Below are positions 9,644-20,200 of a stretch of 64,000 nucleotides of DNA, piece by piece. The DNA lies in NCBI GenBank assembly GCA_016801845.1, contig CM028931.1, forward strand, positions 7,562,587-7,626,586, given 5' to 3'. How positions within the stretch are numbered: the first letter of the stretch is position 1; every line of letters begins with the position of its first letter. The position numbers and the translations under genes are program-made. A model generated the notes under the pieces. The model did no database searches, was not told the origin of the DNA, and saw only the letters and a program-made list of their open reading frames with translations. The DNA comes from Polydactylus sextarius. Its lineage: Eukaryota; Chordata; Actinopteri; Polynemidae.

Positions 9644-12255
9644 CTGCGAGGAAATAAAATGAAACCTTTTAAGACATTTTAAAGGAGAACGTCTGTGTAA
9701 AATGAACTTTTGGGAGAGTTAAAACATGATGACGAGTTGCTATGTTTGCTGAGGAGCAAAACTACGCTAGCCTGCTGTGTTACGAACATTGTTATTTTTA
9801 GCGTTTTATGTCCAAAAGAATCACCATGCAAGTGAATGGGGCAGCCAGGCAGCTTGAAGATGTCGCTATTTTAAACCATTAAAACAACTCAAAGTGGCTC
9901 CACACTTCCTTGCTGGTATAACAAGGGTCCTGACATTTAAAACGAGGCGTTGAGAACTTTCTAAGTGAACACATTGTTTAGTAAATAGACTTTTACAGGT
10001 AGGACCTAGTGGTAGTTTCCGGTCGCCGCCATGTTGAAAGTGCAGTAAGTCTGACAAGTCGATTGACAAACACAGCGTAACAAGAGCTGTTGAGTCAAAT
10101 GAACACTTACCCTTGTAGACAATGACCAGATATTGTCACTAACAGAAGAAATCCATGTATTTGCATGGAATTAATTTGCACTATCTCTCCTCTTATTCTG
10201 TCCATTGGTTCGTGTTCGTCAATCGATTTGTAGGACTTACTTTCAACATGGCGGCGACTGGAAACTACCGCTAGTTCCTACCTGTTAAAAAAAAAACTCT
10301 TTAAAAGTCTAATAAATGATCAACACCTCGTTTTAAATGTCAGGACCCTTGTTATACCAGCAAGGAAGTGTGGAGCTACTTTGAGCTGTTTTAATGGTTT
10401 AAAATAGCGACGTCTTCAAGCTGCCTGGCTGCCCCATTCACTTGAATGGTGAGTCTTTTGGACAAAAATGATAAAAATAACAATGTTCGTAATGCTCCTC
10501 AGCAAACATAACAACTTGTCATCATGTTTTAACATACCCTAGGTTCATTTTACATCGACTTTCCCCTTTAAGTCCCTTTAATACACCACTACACAGTATT
10601 TATGAATAATTCACCTCTAACACTCACCTGAGTTTGTGTAGAGCAATGATTCCCTTATCGGTCACGTTTCCACACGACACCACCTCCATCATGTACAAAC
10701 TCTCCTGCAGATTCTCTAATGAGCTCAGCTTCTCCAAGCAGGCGTCTTCAATGTAGATGCACTTTTTTAACTTGATTTCCTCCACGTGTTTCAAACCCTC
10801 TGGGACACACAGACACAAAAAACTTTACACCAACATAATTTGCGTGACCGCATAAAAACAAACGATTCTTGGCGCGGGAGGTGAGAGGGGTGAGAGACTG
10901 AGGATTGCGTCTCTGTTCCCGCTCGGTGTAAAACATCCCGCTCACTTGCGTCACTTTTTTGGATGACCAGACTTGGGAGAGATGCACTTTCACCCTCACC
11001 TTTCCTTTCTTGTTAACACGGAGGGGAATCGCTTTCAGGTCAACAGCCGAGGTCAAGCTCACGTTAACGAAGCGGGTGCAAGATTTGCACTTTCTCAACG
11101 CGGCTTTAATCTTTGATCTGAACAGACTTTTAATGAGGAGCTCGGAGTGTTTTATGTTCACAACTACAGGATGGATTCTAATGAAACCAACGTTCAGTGT
11201 TGAATGTCTAGAATGAGATAAACCTCAAGGACAGGAACATAATATTCTTCGTACTGTAACACTGACCCAGGTGGTCAAAGCCCCTGTACATGATGCAGGA
11301 TTCGGTGGCATCAATCGCCTGGATCTTGTATCTGCCCAGAGGCCCAGTTGGCAGTCCGTTGTAGTCGTGCTGCCAGCGATCGAAACCCTGGAACCTCACT
11401 TTGGCACCGCATCTCAGGAGCCACTCTGCTGCAGCTCGGTCCGGGCCGACGGCTTTGATCCTCTCGTAGTCGACCCTGAACGAAGAGCGACAGGCGGTCA
11501 AAGTGCGGTTCACGCCGATGATGTGTTACGTTACACGTTCACCACATTATCAATACTGACGTAATCAGTACTGATTGACTACAGTTTAATGTTTTTAACC
11601 AGGAAAACCTAAGACGAGCAGCAAAGTGAAAACCTCAGTTGATCAAATCATTTGATAAAATGTCACTTAGGCAATTTGAATAGCTTTCCAAGATGGCGGC
11701 TACCATCTGCGAACTAATTTCCGTGATTCTGGACTCGTCCCAAATTCATAGTCATCAGATAGGTTTAAAAAAAAAATGAACAAAAATAGTTTTATGGCGA
11801 TTATTTTAAGAAGGTGTCGATATATTTGAGGTCTTCATTTGTGTTGAGAGGTGTTTCTATTCTGTTACCTTCTCATTTTACATGAGGAGACAGTATATAA
11901 CATTCATATGACTTGTCTAATTTTATGTTTGTCTCCACCAAACAGCACTGACCCAGCAAATCACACATATCCTGCATCTTAATTTAAATGACAACTATTA
12001 GTGTGAGCCAAGGCTATGTTTGTGGTGTAACTGTTAATTTATCTGCTTCTAAAAATACTGTAAATTTGACGTAAATTTTGCACTGTCCTGCTGGGGTTAA
12101 ATGATTTTAACCTGCACAGGTGGAATCCAGATGATCAATATTAATTGTTGGACGTCACAAGCTTTCAATAGTTTTAATTGTAGCTGATATAAGCATACAG
12201 ACGATTTCATGACAGAAGCTATGTTGGATCATAAATGTGTGATCTAATAAAGTGA

Positions 12256-12298
<43 letters not shown>

Positions 12299-12417
12299 TT
12301 AAAAATAAGTCATGTTTCTCACTTGTTGAAAACCGCATTGAGCCAACCCCAGAAGTGTCTGCGGCTCCATTCCCTCTGACTCACTGCTCTCTGCACCACC
12401 TTGGATAAAAACCTCAT
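9529..12417 (-). CDS. dmac2l: dmac2l (ATP5S), ATP synthase coupling factor B-like protein, 4 coding exons
   Basis: Mitochondrial matrix/inner-membrane leucine-rich protein formerly called ATP5S or coupling factor B, associated with proton coupling in F1Fo ATP synthase. Coding exons on the minus strand, in transcript order: 12323-12417, 11267-11475, 10628-10799 and 9529-9643. Phases agree and give 196 aa (human about 200-215). The N-terminus MRFLSKVVQRAVSQREWSRR is basic and presequence-like, followed by HFWGWLNAVFNKVDYERI. Family-specific stretches include VGPDRAAAEWLLRCGA, LPTGPLGRYKIQAIDAT, EGLKHVEEIKLKKCIYIED, CGNVTDKGIIALHKLR and LEYLFLSDLPGIKDK. Intron 3 holds a family A transposon. An upstream non-coding exon with a small uORF appears likely (see 12548). 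The gene is convergent with cdkl1 and divergent from l2hgdh, as expected from human synteny. Confidence 0.93.
9680..10573. mobile_element. family A fold-back element, copy 2 (in dmac2l intron 3)
   Basis: The fullest copy, about 890 bp. Left AAAGGAGAACGTCTGTGTAA, right mirrored to TTTCCCCTTTA. Two head-to-head YY1-like blocks: CGCCGCCATGTTGAAAG (10024-10040) and TTTCAACATGGCGGCGAC (10241-10258). Confidence 0.85.
10628..10799 (-). CDS. dmac2l: dmac2l coding exon 3
   Basis: Acceptor CCCAG. Encodes EGLKHVEEIKLKKCIYIEDA and the LRR-like SCGNVTDKGIIALHKLR. Donor AG|GTGAGT. Confidence 0.92.
11267..11475 (-). CDS. dmac2l: dmac2l coding exon 2
   Basis: Acceptor TCGTTCAG. Encodes VDYERIKAVGPDRAAAEWLL, the YNGLPTGPLGRYKIQAIDAT segment and GFDHLG. 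Donor G|GTCAGT. Confidence 0.92.
12259..12294. repeat. (GT)n microsatellite
   Basis: About 18 GT units in dmac2l intron 1 of the coding region, just downstream of the first coding exon's donor. Confidence 0.95.
12323..12417 (-). CDS. dmac2l: dmac2l coding exon 1
   Basis: ATG at 12417 opens MRFLSKVVQRAVSQREWSRR then HFWGWLNAVFNK. The exon begins at 12426 after acceptor ATCTTCAG. Donor AA|GTGAGA; the split AAG codon joins exon 2. Confidence 0.9.
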
Positions 12418-12871
12418 ATCGCTGAGCTGAAGATTAAAACGTTTTAAATTACATTTTTAATAAACTCTATTAAAGTTCTACTGAATGTAAAAAAAAAATA
12501 GTTCAAATAAGTGCAGAAACAGATTAACAGGTTAAAAAAAGCCTCACCTGTCCTGCTGCAGGTCGCACTGTTTACATTCGGGACGCCGCCATCGCTGCGA
12601 CCTGTGACGTCGATGACGCAGCTTAACCCCTGCGCTCCCTATTGGCTGAACGCGTTTACGCAAGCGCGTCAGAGAGAGAGAGAGAGAGAACGAAGGGGGC
12701 GTGGCTACGCTGGCGCTGTCGGGATTAGAGCAGAGCGGCAGGATGGGGAGCTAGCAGCGGGCGACGGGAGCAGGAAACACAAACGCGGAAAAACTCAGGG
12801 AAAAGAAGCAGTGTGGCACTTTTACAATGAAGAGAAGGCTGTGAGGAGGTTTTTAAAAAGACGCTCTGATA
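12418..12871. promoter_or_regulatory. shared divergent promoter region of dmac2l and l2hgdh
   Basis: Only 454 bp separate the dmac2l and l2hgdh start codons, which point away from each other. The middle (about 12550-12760) is relatively GC-rich with CpGs, an AGAG tract at about 12670-12689 and an ATGGCGGC motif; no TATA box stands out. Both products are mitochondrial, so co-regulation from one bidirectional promoter is a reasonable inference. Confidence 0.55.
12427..12592 (-). promoter_or_regulatory. dmac2l: dmac2l 5' leader: putative non-coding exon with 7-codon uORF, and intron 1
   Basis: On the minus strand a good donor, ACAG|GTGAGG, ends a leader exon at 12548, and acceptor ATCTTCAG|CTCAGC restarts the transcript at 12426, nine bases before the main ATG. 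Upstream of the donor, 12592-12572 reads as a complete short ORF (ATG GCG GCG ... ATG TAA, MAASRM). The ATGGCGGC at its start also fits a YY1-type core. Transcript evidence would be needed for the exact start. Confidence 0.5.
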
Positions 12872-12963
12872 ATGTTTCGGCTCCTGAACCGCGAGGCGTT
12901 AAAGCCTTTGAGGTCAAAACAGCCGAAAGTGCTAAAGGACGTAACACGGCGACAGCTCCACAG
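12872..12963 (+). CDS. l2hgdh: l2hgdh coding exon 1 (mitochondrial presequence)
   Basis: ATG TTT CGG start; encodes MFRLLNREALKPLRSKQPKV and ends TRRQLH. Donor AG|GTATGG, phase 2. Basic and amphipathic, as expected for a matrix-targeting signal. Confidence 0.85.
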
Positions 12964-15900
12964 GTATGGATGACAGTATAGGAAGTGAAGTCTGGTTTAT
13001 ATTTATTTATATATATTTTTAGTTTTAACGACAGATAAAGATATTTTATTGAGCAATAAACTAAGTATGTGTTTTAATAACCAACTTTTAATTGATGTTT
13101 AATTTAGCTTTGAAACTTTAGCTTTTTTTTTTTTGTGCTAATGTCACATTTCAGTTAGTGGCATTTCTTCTTCTACTACACCTGAACTGCTCCTGATCAC
13201 TTTCTATTCACTCTGACTATGTGTGTCTGCATTGTGCATCTGAGTTAAACTGATTTATTTGAACACAAGTTGGTGTTTACTCACGTCGCAGCATCCACAT
13301 CAAACCATAGCTTACATCTTTTTGTTGTTAAATTAAATTAAAGCGTGAAATATCCATGTTTCAACTTGGAGTTATTGACTAAAAGCGGTTGAGTAATCCT
13401 GTAATTGTTCTTGTTAGTTAATCGACACCAGCGAAAACACCAGAGCTGAGTTTTACCACAGGTTTGCACATGTTCTGACACATCTGTTGTGTTTGTGATC
13501 TAATCCTGTTGAACTTAACTACACTTGGCTTGTTTCTAATTTGCAAAAGTTCAAACACAAGTCGTTTGCTACATCGCCTGTCGTGTATCATTCACCAAGT
13601 TAAATCCGGTGGTTGATTGTAAACAATCAAGGTTTATTTCTGTTTGTAAACGGATTGAATCATCAGACAAACTTGTGTCATAACTGGGTGTTTCAAAGTT
13701 CACTTGGTCACACAGTCGTCTAGCCGACACGTTGGACCTTGAACCACTGACATGAATATTTTCCTCCTTTTGCTTTTCTGCACCTTTACGACCTTTAGAT
13801 CCAGTTTATCAATCACCGTGCCACATTTCTAACCACCTGTAACTTTTACTCTTTTTTTTTTTTTTTTCCCCCAGCTCATATGATGTTGCCGTGGTGGGCG
13901 GCGGCATTGTGGGTTTGGCAACAGCCAGGGAGCTCATCCTGCGACACCCATCCCTCACCTTCGTCCTGCTGGAGAAAGAAAAAGAGCTCGGTGGGTTTGA
14001 CGGTGTGAGCGTCTCTGTGATGAACGAAGACGATGACGTTCTTTATTATCTGTTAAACGACAGATTTATTGACGTGATTGCTCCATACTCCGACAAGTTG
14101 GATCCGACGCGGTGATTGTTAGAGATTAAGTGCCAAGTTTCAGCTGTAATCGAAACTTATTGGAACAGAATGAGGATCGCAATTCTATTGTTGTCTGTTC
14201 TCCCGCTGAACTCCAACAAACCGTCTTAAACCTGAAAGTCAGACATTTGACCTCGGAGTGTTTGTTTCATTTTTAAGTCCTGAGCCAAATCAAACACAAT
14301 GAGCCAGTGTTCTTGTATTCATACACCCCATTAGTTTAATTTAGAACCACTTTATTATTTATTACCTTCACCAAGAAGAAGTCTGTAAGTGGACAGATAG
14401 ACACTTTTTTTTGTCAGTTTCTCAGCCAATAACATCTGGATCTTGATATAAAAAAAAAAAAAAAAAAACTGTATTTAAATTCATGAGATTAGGGTTGCCA
14501 TTTCCAGAAACGTCGGGAATTTTGGAAATGGGAATTTATGGGAATTAACAGGACGATTTGAGAAACATATACGAGTCATAAACCAACATAAATGTAAACA
14601 TGGAGACATGAAGCCGGACCTCTGGTTTTAGAGCATCTACTCACCAGTCGAGCTGATGGGAACGACGCGTGTTGATGCGATGGAGCGGTTTCGCTGTCAA
14701 CGCACCTTCTTGAGAAGTTTTGAAAACATCTTTGCGAGTTTTATCTGCGACCGTTTATCCGTCGGCCGTCGTGGTGTCGAAAAAACGAAAACAAATCTTC
14801 GTCAAATTATCGCATTTTCTTGCTTTTGCACACGTTTGTCTCGACTGGTTCGTTCTCCGATCGTCCAATGGGAATGCACAATGCATGTAGGGGGCGTGGC
14901 CTCAATAGCTCTGGAGGAAGTAGTGCACTGCGTCGCTATGATTGAGGAATAGAATATTAGACTCGACTGTATTCACAGCAAATCTGATTGTTTTATCCAA
15001 GATTTTTTCCTATTTATGTTCCTAACCTTCAACTTGGATAATTCCCGGTTTATTCCGGTTAATTCCCATGGAAAGTTTTCAACTTTGAACATTTTTGCAA
15101 CCCTAATTGAGATGTACAGTTGGAGTTTGCTCAGATTGAGATAATTATCCAGATGTGACCGACTTGTGTAGGATCGTTTGACCTCTACTCACTGCTCTTC
15201 TTTAATTCTGAATTAATATTGTGTATTTATTTGTTTGAGTTAGCGAAGGGCTAACTGACAATAGATATGTAAAACTGAAGAAAACGATTATTTTGTTGAA
15301 TATTTTGTTATCTGCATGTCAATCAAACCTCCTTTTGCCATCTTTCTCTCTCTCTCTCTCTCATCTTTTTCTTTTTCTTTTTCTTCCTCGCCAGCTGTGC
15401 ACCAGAGTGGGCACAACAGTGGAGTCATTCACAGCGGGATCTACTACACGCCGGGCTCGCTGAAGGCCCGACTGTGTGTGCGCGGAGCCACTTTAGCCTA
15501 CGAGTACTGCGAGAAGAAAGGACTCCCTTACAACAGATGCGGAAAGGTCTGCCTCTGCGTTTCTAACAGCTGAGACGTGACGCCAGCATGTTAACGCTGC
15601 ACGATCCACCCGAGGTGGATCAGCTGACTCGCGTAGATTATATGAATAATTTCAACAAATATCACAGAACGCTAATTTCTCTTGATGTCCGATTGAAGTT
15701 CTTGACTCGTTCAGGTGCCGCCTCGGTACTGATCTCCGTCTTTCTGCTTTGGCAGCTCATCGTGGCCGTGGAGCAGGAGGAGATACCCAGACTTAAAGCT
15801 CTGTACGAACGCGGGATGAAGAACAATGTGCGCGACCTCAGTATCGTCGACTCAAAGGGAATCAGAGAGCGGGAGCCGTACTGCAGAGTAAGAAACTTCA

Positions 15901-18235
15901 AGACAAAAAAGAAACCCTGAAAAGCTAAAGGCGAGAGTTAACAGTCAGCGTGTCGTCTTCTCTCTGTCAGGGTATAATGGCCTTAGATTCACCCTACACT
16001 GGCATCGTGGACTGGAGGATGGTGGCTCTCAGGTACGGCAAAGACTTCGAGGAGGCAGGCGGCGCCGTGGTAACCGACTATGAGGTCAGTGACATCTCCG
16101 CGGTGCAGGAGAGTCCGGCTGGGAGCTGTGAAGGTAACACAACCACTTTTTTAGTTTTTTTTTAACCCCAATCCTGACAGTAATGATTGATGAGCTGTAG
16201 TTATTTTTCTGTTTGTCTTTGTCATCTTTATTTGCAGGACTGAAATATCCGATCGCTGTCAGAGACAAAAAGGTGAGAGGAGCACAAGTAAAAGCATCGC
16301 AGCGTTGAGGCTGTCGCGTCTTTACGTCGTGTTGTTTTTGTCATCAGGGTAACGAGGTGCGGTGTCGTTACGTCCTGACCTGCGGAGGTCTCTACTCAGA
16401 CCGACTGTCGCAGATTTCCGGCTGCAGTCCAGAGCCGCGGATCGTCCCGTTCAGAGGAGATTATTTGGTGCTGAAGCCAGAGAAACACTACCTGGTCAGA
16501 GGAAACATCTACCCTGTAGGTGCCATAATTACTATGGTGTAAAATGATTTTTGGATATGTAAAACATGATAACGAGTTGTTATGTTTGCTGAGGAGCAAA
16601 ACTATGCTAGCTCGTTGCGTTACAAACATTGTTATTTTTAGCGTTTTTGCCCAAAAGTCTCACCATGCAAGTGAATGGGGCAGCCAGGCAGCTTGAAGAC
16701 GTTGCTATTGTAAACCATTAAAAACAGCTCAAAGTAGCTCCACACTTCCTTGCTGGTATAACAAGGGTCCTGACATTTAAAATGAGGCGTTTACAGAGAA
16801 TTAAAGAAGAACGTTAAGAACTTTGTAAATGTGCCCATCGTTTATTAAAAAGACTTTTTTTACAGGTAGGAACTAGCGGTAGTTTCCGGTCGCCGCCATG
16901 TTGGAAGTTAAGTCCTACAAGTCGATTGATGAACACAAACCAGTGGGCAGAATAGGAGGAGATAGTACAAATTAATGAATTCCCTTTAAAGACAATGGCC
17001 AGATATTGTCACCAACAGATGAAATGCATTTGCACATAATTAATTTGTACCATCTCTCCCTATTCCGCCCATTGGTTTGTGTTTGTCAATCGACTGACTT
17101 TCAACATGGCGGCGACCGGGGACACTTGTCATACCAGCAAAGTGTGGAGCTACTTTGAGTTGTTTTAATGGTTTAAAATAGCGACGCCTTCAAGCTGCCT
17201 GGCTGCCCCATTCACTTGCATAGTGAGTCTTTTCGACAAAAACGGTAAAAATAACAATATTCGTGATGTAACAGGCTAGCTTAGTTTTGCTCCTCAGCAA
17301 ACATAACAACTCGTTATCATGTTTTAACATAACCGAAGTTCATTTTACACCCAAGTTCTCTTTTAAATCTGCAGTTGTTTCTCAGATGATATAAAACTTT
17401 TTGGGTGTGAGTTAATTCGGTGCGTAGGATTAGTAGTTTTTTTCGATTTCACTTCACTTTGGGAAAAACGCAATAGCTGCCAATTTGAAGATCGCATTTC
17501 CTCATAAGTTTTCAATCCTTCGCTTTGCTGTGTTGTGATTTAACCCTGACAGCTTGAACACGATCTGAAACAAATGAGTTTTAATCCAATTGGAGGCTGA
17601 CATTCTAGTTTTTCTTGTTCTTTTTTTTTTTTTTTGCAGCTTCGTAATTGCAGTAATTCTAGATCTTAGTAATAAATCTCAGTCGCACGTTATAACATCT
17701 GAGAGAGGAAAAAAAAAAAAACATTTCCAAGAAGAAATATGTCGCTGGAGGGGGGGAAAAAAGAAAAGGTTATATTTTCTTTCCCCCGGATTCACTGTCA
17801 CCGCTTTTCACGAAACCATTTTCTCAGGTTCCCGATCCTCGTTTCCCGTTCCTCGGAGTTCACTTCACGCCGCGGATGGACGGGAGCATCTGGCTCGGAC
17901 CCAACGCCGTCCTCGCCTTCAAACGGGAAGGTTACAAAGTCTACGACTTCAACCCCAGAGACTTCACAGACGCGCTGTCGTTCAGGTGCGTCCTCATGTT
18001 TTCGAGCTTTTCCAAACACGAATGAAATAATCTGATATTAATATGAATATATATATATATATATTTTTTTTTACACCGCAGGGGCCTTCAGAAGCTGGTG
18101 ATGAAGAACTTAAAGTATGGGATTGGAGAGATGTACAGAGGCATTTTCATCAGCGAACAAGTTAAAATTCTGCAGAAATACATCCCCGAACTCTCACTGA
18201 GTGACGTGCTCAGGTAGAGCGATGATTCAGGAAAA

Positions 18236-18274
<39 letters not shown>

Positions 18275-18586
18275 ACAGAAACGCTGAAAGTTTCTGTAAT
18301 TAAACACCAAGAATGTTTCCACTCATAACGCTGCTTGTTTCTTCTATTGGTTTTTTTTTTTTTTTTTTTTTTATTTGTTTTTCTTTCCAGGGGTCCTTCG
18401 GGAGTTCGAGCTCAAGCCCTCGACCGCGACGGAAGCCTCGTTGACGACTTTGTCTTCGATGGCGGGGTCGGAGACGTGGGCGGCCGGGTGCTCCACGTGC
18501 GCAACGCCCCATCGCCGGCGGCCACTTCCTCCCTCGCCATCGGCGAGATGATCGCAGACGAAGCGGAGTGTCGCTTCTCGCTGTGA
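12872..18586 (+). CDS. l2hgdh: l2hgdh, L-2-hydroxyglutarate dehydrogenase (mitochondrial), 10 coding exons
   Basis: FAD-dependent inner-membrane enzyme that oxidises L-2-hydroxyglutarate to 2-oxoglutarate (metabolite repair). Exons: 12872-12963, 13875-13990, 15395-15546, 15756-15887, 15971-16133, 16238-16272, 16348-16515, 17828-17985, 18082-18213 and 18391-18586. All phases agree, giving 447 aa (human 463). The N-terminus MFRLLNREALKPLRSKQPK is an arginine/lysine-rich mitochondrial presequence. Next come the dinucleotide-binding VVGGGIVGLATAREL and the acidic LLEKEKEL end of beta-2, then HNSGVIHSGIYY, SDRLSQISGC, VPFRGDYLVLKPEKHY and DGSIWLGPNAVLAFKREGY. The C-terminal FAD-domain block reads AQALDRDGSLVDDFVFD and LHVRNAPSPAATSSLAI. 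No missing motif was seen. Intron 7 is almost entirely a family A transposon; intron 2 holds a family D element. Confidence 0.96.
13875..13990 (+). CDS. l2hgdh: l2hgdh coding exon 2 (FAD-binding GxGxxG)
   Basis: Acceptor CCCCCAG. Encodes SYDVAVVGGGIVGLATAREL and LRHPSLTFVLLEKEKELG. Donor G|GTGGGT. Confidence 0.94.
14488..15108. mobile_element. family D element, copy 1 (l2hgdh intron 2)
   Basis: Short terminal inverted repeats TTAGGGTTGCCA / TTGCAACCCTAA. Internal GGGAATTTATGGGAATTAAC, AATGCACAATGCATG and GGGGGCGTGGCCTCAA are shared with 34806-35247. The ends are reminiscent of hAT-type non-autonomous elements, but no target duplication is clear. Confidence 0.65.
15395..15546 (+). CDS. l2hgdh: l2hgdh coding exon 3
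   Basis: Acceptor TCGCCAG. Encodes AVHQSGHNSGVIHSGIYYTP, then KARLCVRGATLAYEYCEKKG. Donor AAG|GTCTGC is weak but phase-correct. Confidence 0.93.
15756..15887 (+). CDS. l2hgdh: l2hgdh coding exon 4
   Basis: Acceptor TTGGCAG. Encodes LIVAVEQEEIPRLKALYERG and IREREPYCR. Donor AGA|GTAAGA. Confidence 0.94.
15971..16133 (+). CDS. l2hgdh: l2hgdh coding exon 5
   Basis: Acceptor CTGTCAG. Encodes GIMALDSPYTGIVDWRMVAL and FEEAGGAVVTDYEV. Donor G|GTAACA. Confidence 0.94.
16238..16272 (+). CDS. l2hgdh: l2hgdh coding exon 6 (35 nt)
   Basis: Short exon, too small to appear as an ORF. After acceptor TTTGCAG it encodes (G)LKYPIAVRDKK and ends AAG|GTGAGA. Its 35 nt plus the preceding 163 keep the frame; the segment aligns with the YPIVIKN region of the human protein. 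Confidence 0.88.
16348..16515 (+). CDS. l2hgdh: l2hgdh coding exon 7
   Basis: Acceptor CATCAG. Encodes RYVLTCGGLYSDRLSQISGC, RIVPFRGDYLVLKPEKHY and RGNIYP. Donor CCT|GTAGGT. A family A element begins about 20 bp into the intron. Confidence 0.94.
16535..17368. mobile_element. family A fold-back element, copy 3 (in l2hgdh intron 7)
   Basis: Begins GGTGTAAAATGATTTTTGGA about 20 bp after the exon 7 donor and ends CACCCAAGTTCTCTTTTAAA. YY1-like cores at 16891-16905 and 17102-17116. The ATTAATTTGTACCATCTCTC segment matches copies 2 and 5. Confidence 0.85.
17828..17985 (+). CDS. l2hgdh: l2hgdh coding exon 8
   Basis: Acceptor TTCTCAG. Encodes VPDPRFPFLGVHFTPRMDGS, IWLGPNAVLAFKREGYK and RDFTDALSF. 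Donor AG|GTGCGT. Confidence 0.94.
18082..18213 (+). CDS. l2hgdh: l2hgdh coding exon 9
   Basis: Acceptor ACCGCAG. Encodes GLQKLVMKNLKYGIGEMYRG and LQKYIPELSLSDVL. Donor AG|GTAGAG. Confidence 0.94.
18391..18586 (+). CDS. l2hgdh: l2hgdh coding exon 10 (C-terminus)
   Basis: Acceptor TTTCCAG. Encodes GPSGVRAQALDRDGSLVDDF, LHVRNAPSPAATSSLAIGEM and ends ECRFSL-TGA. Confidence 0.95.
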
Positions 18587-18622
18587 TCGCAGGGGGGGGA
18601 AAAAAAAAACTGAAATACCAAA

Positions 18623-18628
18623 AATAAA
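18623..18628 (+). terminator. l2hgdh: polyadenylation signal candidate, l2hgdh
   Basis: AATAAA 37 bp after the l2hgdh stop codon, which would give a very short 3'UTR; A/T-rich sequence downstream offers others. Confidence 0.45.
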
Positions 18629-20200
18629 ACGATCCAGCTGGGATGCATCAGCATCATTGAGGCGTTTGTTTTTTTTTTTTTTGTTTTTTTTTCTACGACA
18701 GGTCAAGCCTTAATTTGGTGGATGTGACATATTTTTGACATTTATAAGACTATTTTTACTCAAGTAGTCTCATTTCATGTTGTTTGACGTGTTGATGAAT
18801 TCATTTTTCTGCACTACATTGCTGTTTAAGAACAAAAATCCATCGTAGCTACTATTAAAATAGAGCAATGGAAACAGGGAGAGGAAAATTACCATTTTAA
18901 AGAATAAAGTTTTTAAGAATATAGTTCAGATTTGGTATTGCCTCTCTTACCTCTGGTACCAATGAGAATGGTTTACACTCTACAAAATATATAATTATGA
19001 AATTTAAAAAAAAATCCCTGATTTAATGAAAAATCATAGGAAACACTGGATTTCATCACTGTATTTGTAAATGTACAATAATGTGGAGTTACAGCTGCTG
19101 GTTGCACAGGGTACGAAGAAAATAAGGTTGTGTTCAACATCTACGTTTGTGTTGTGTTGCATGTTTTCTATTTTTGTTTTTGTTTTGTTTTTTAAATGGA
19201 GGTTAGAGTCAGACAATAAAGGTGAATTTGAGAAATTAAAACGTGTTTCAACATTTGTTTGCGGCTGCTACAGTTTGTAGCAACGCTTTGTTGTTCTTTC
19301 AACAAAGGCTTTGCTTTTTGCTAGTAAAATTAGCTCGATGTGTTTATTAGATGTCTTATAAAAAAAAAGTGTTCACCCCCTTTAATGATTTTAATCATTG
19401 CCTTTTTTAGAATAATTTACATAAAATAAGAGTCCCACACCGAGCTTGTATGACTGCAGCCAAATGCGCATCAAATAGATTTGAAGGGGGTGAACATTTA
19501 TGCGATCGCTTATTTTATATATTCTAAAATAAGTACAATTACTTTGCAGAAGTCTGTTTTCACTTAGAGAGATTATAAAAGCAGGAAAAAAAAGAAAAAA
19601 GGAGGAAACATTCAAGGGGATGTATTGTTTTTAATGTTGTCCAAGGGGGTGAACACTTTTTAAAGGCGCTGTTGCTTATAGTATTTTTTTTTTTTTTTTT
19701 TTTTTTACCAGTGTTTGTGGTTTGTTTGTTCCATATGATAAAATACACTAGAATATTTGGTAAATATATAAATCATCAGTGCGTTGATGTAAGGTTTTAT
19801 TTTATATATATATTAGTGATGAAGAAGAATTTTAGTAAACTGAAAAAGTCCCAGGTTTTTATAATGTTTATAGACTTTTTTTTTTTTTTTTTTAAATTTC
19901 AGCAGTACTTGTACAGTTTGTCCACAGGGGGGCATTAGTCACTGCAACAAAGACTTTGCTTTAATGTCAGAGCTTTAGTGCCGGGAATAAAACATATTGT
20001 ATATTTATATTAAAATGAGATGTAAAATAATTTCTTATTTTTTTTAATTTTTTACAGTGCTTTAAAGTTGCTTTACATTGCTTAAATATGGCGTGTTTAT
20101 CTAATAATAATAATTATATATTTTTTTTTTTTTTTTTTTTTTCTTTTTTTTCTTTTTTTTGCTAAAACTGTAATTGTGGTTCTTCATTGTGATGAGACAT
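18629..20200. other. intergenic A/T-rich DNA between l2hgdh and sos2
   Basis: No coding exon is supported. It holds long poly(T)/poly(A) runs, a Tc1-like inverted-repeat fragment (19363-19672) and otherwise nothing recognisable. Confidence 0.6.
19363..19672. mobile_element. Tc1/mariner-like non-autonomous element
   Basis: About 310 bp bounded by inverted repeats: AAAAAGTGTTCACCCCCTTT near 19370 and its reverse complement AAGGGGGTGAACACTTTTTA near 19643, with GGCGCTGT at the outer edge. This end resembles the common fish Tc1-type terminus (CAGYGCCTT...TTCACCCCC). No transposase remains. Confidence 0.65.

Noticed and set aside
12511..12981. 156-codon plus-strand frame overlapping l2hgdh exon 1
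   Set aside because: The frame differs from the l2hgdh frame and starts inside the dmac2l intron; the real start is the ATG at 12872, which gives a proper presequence.
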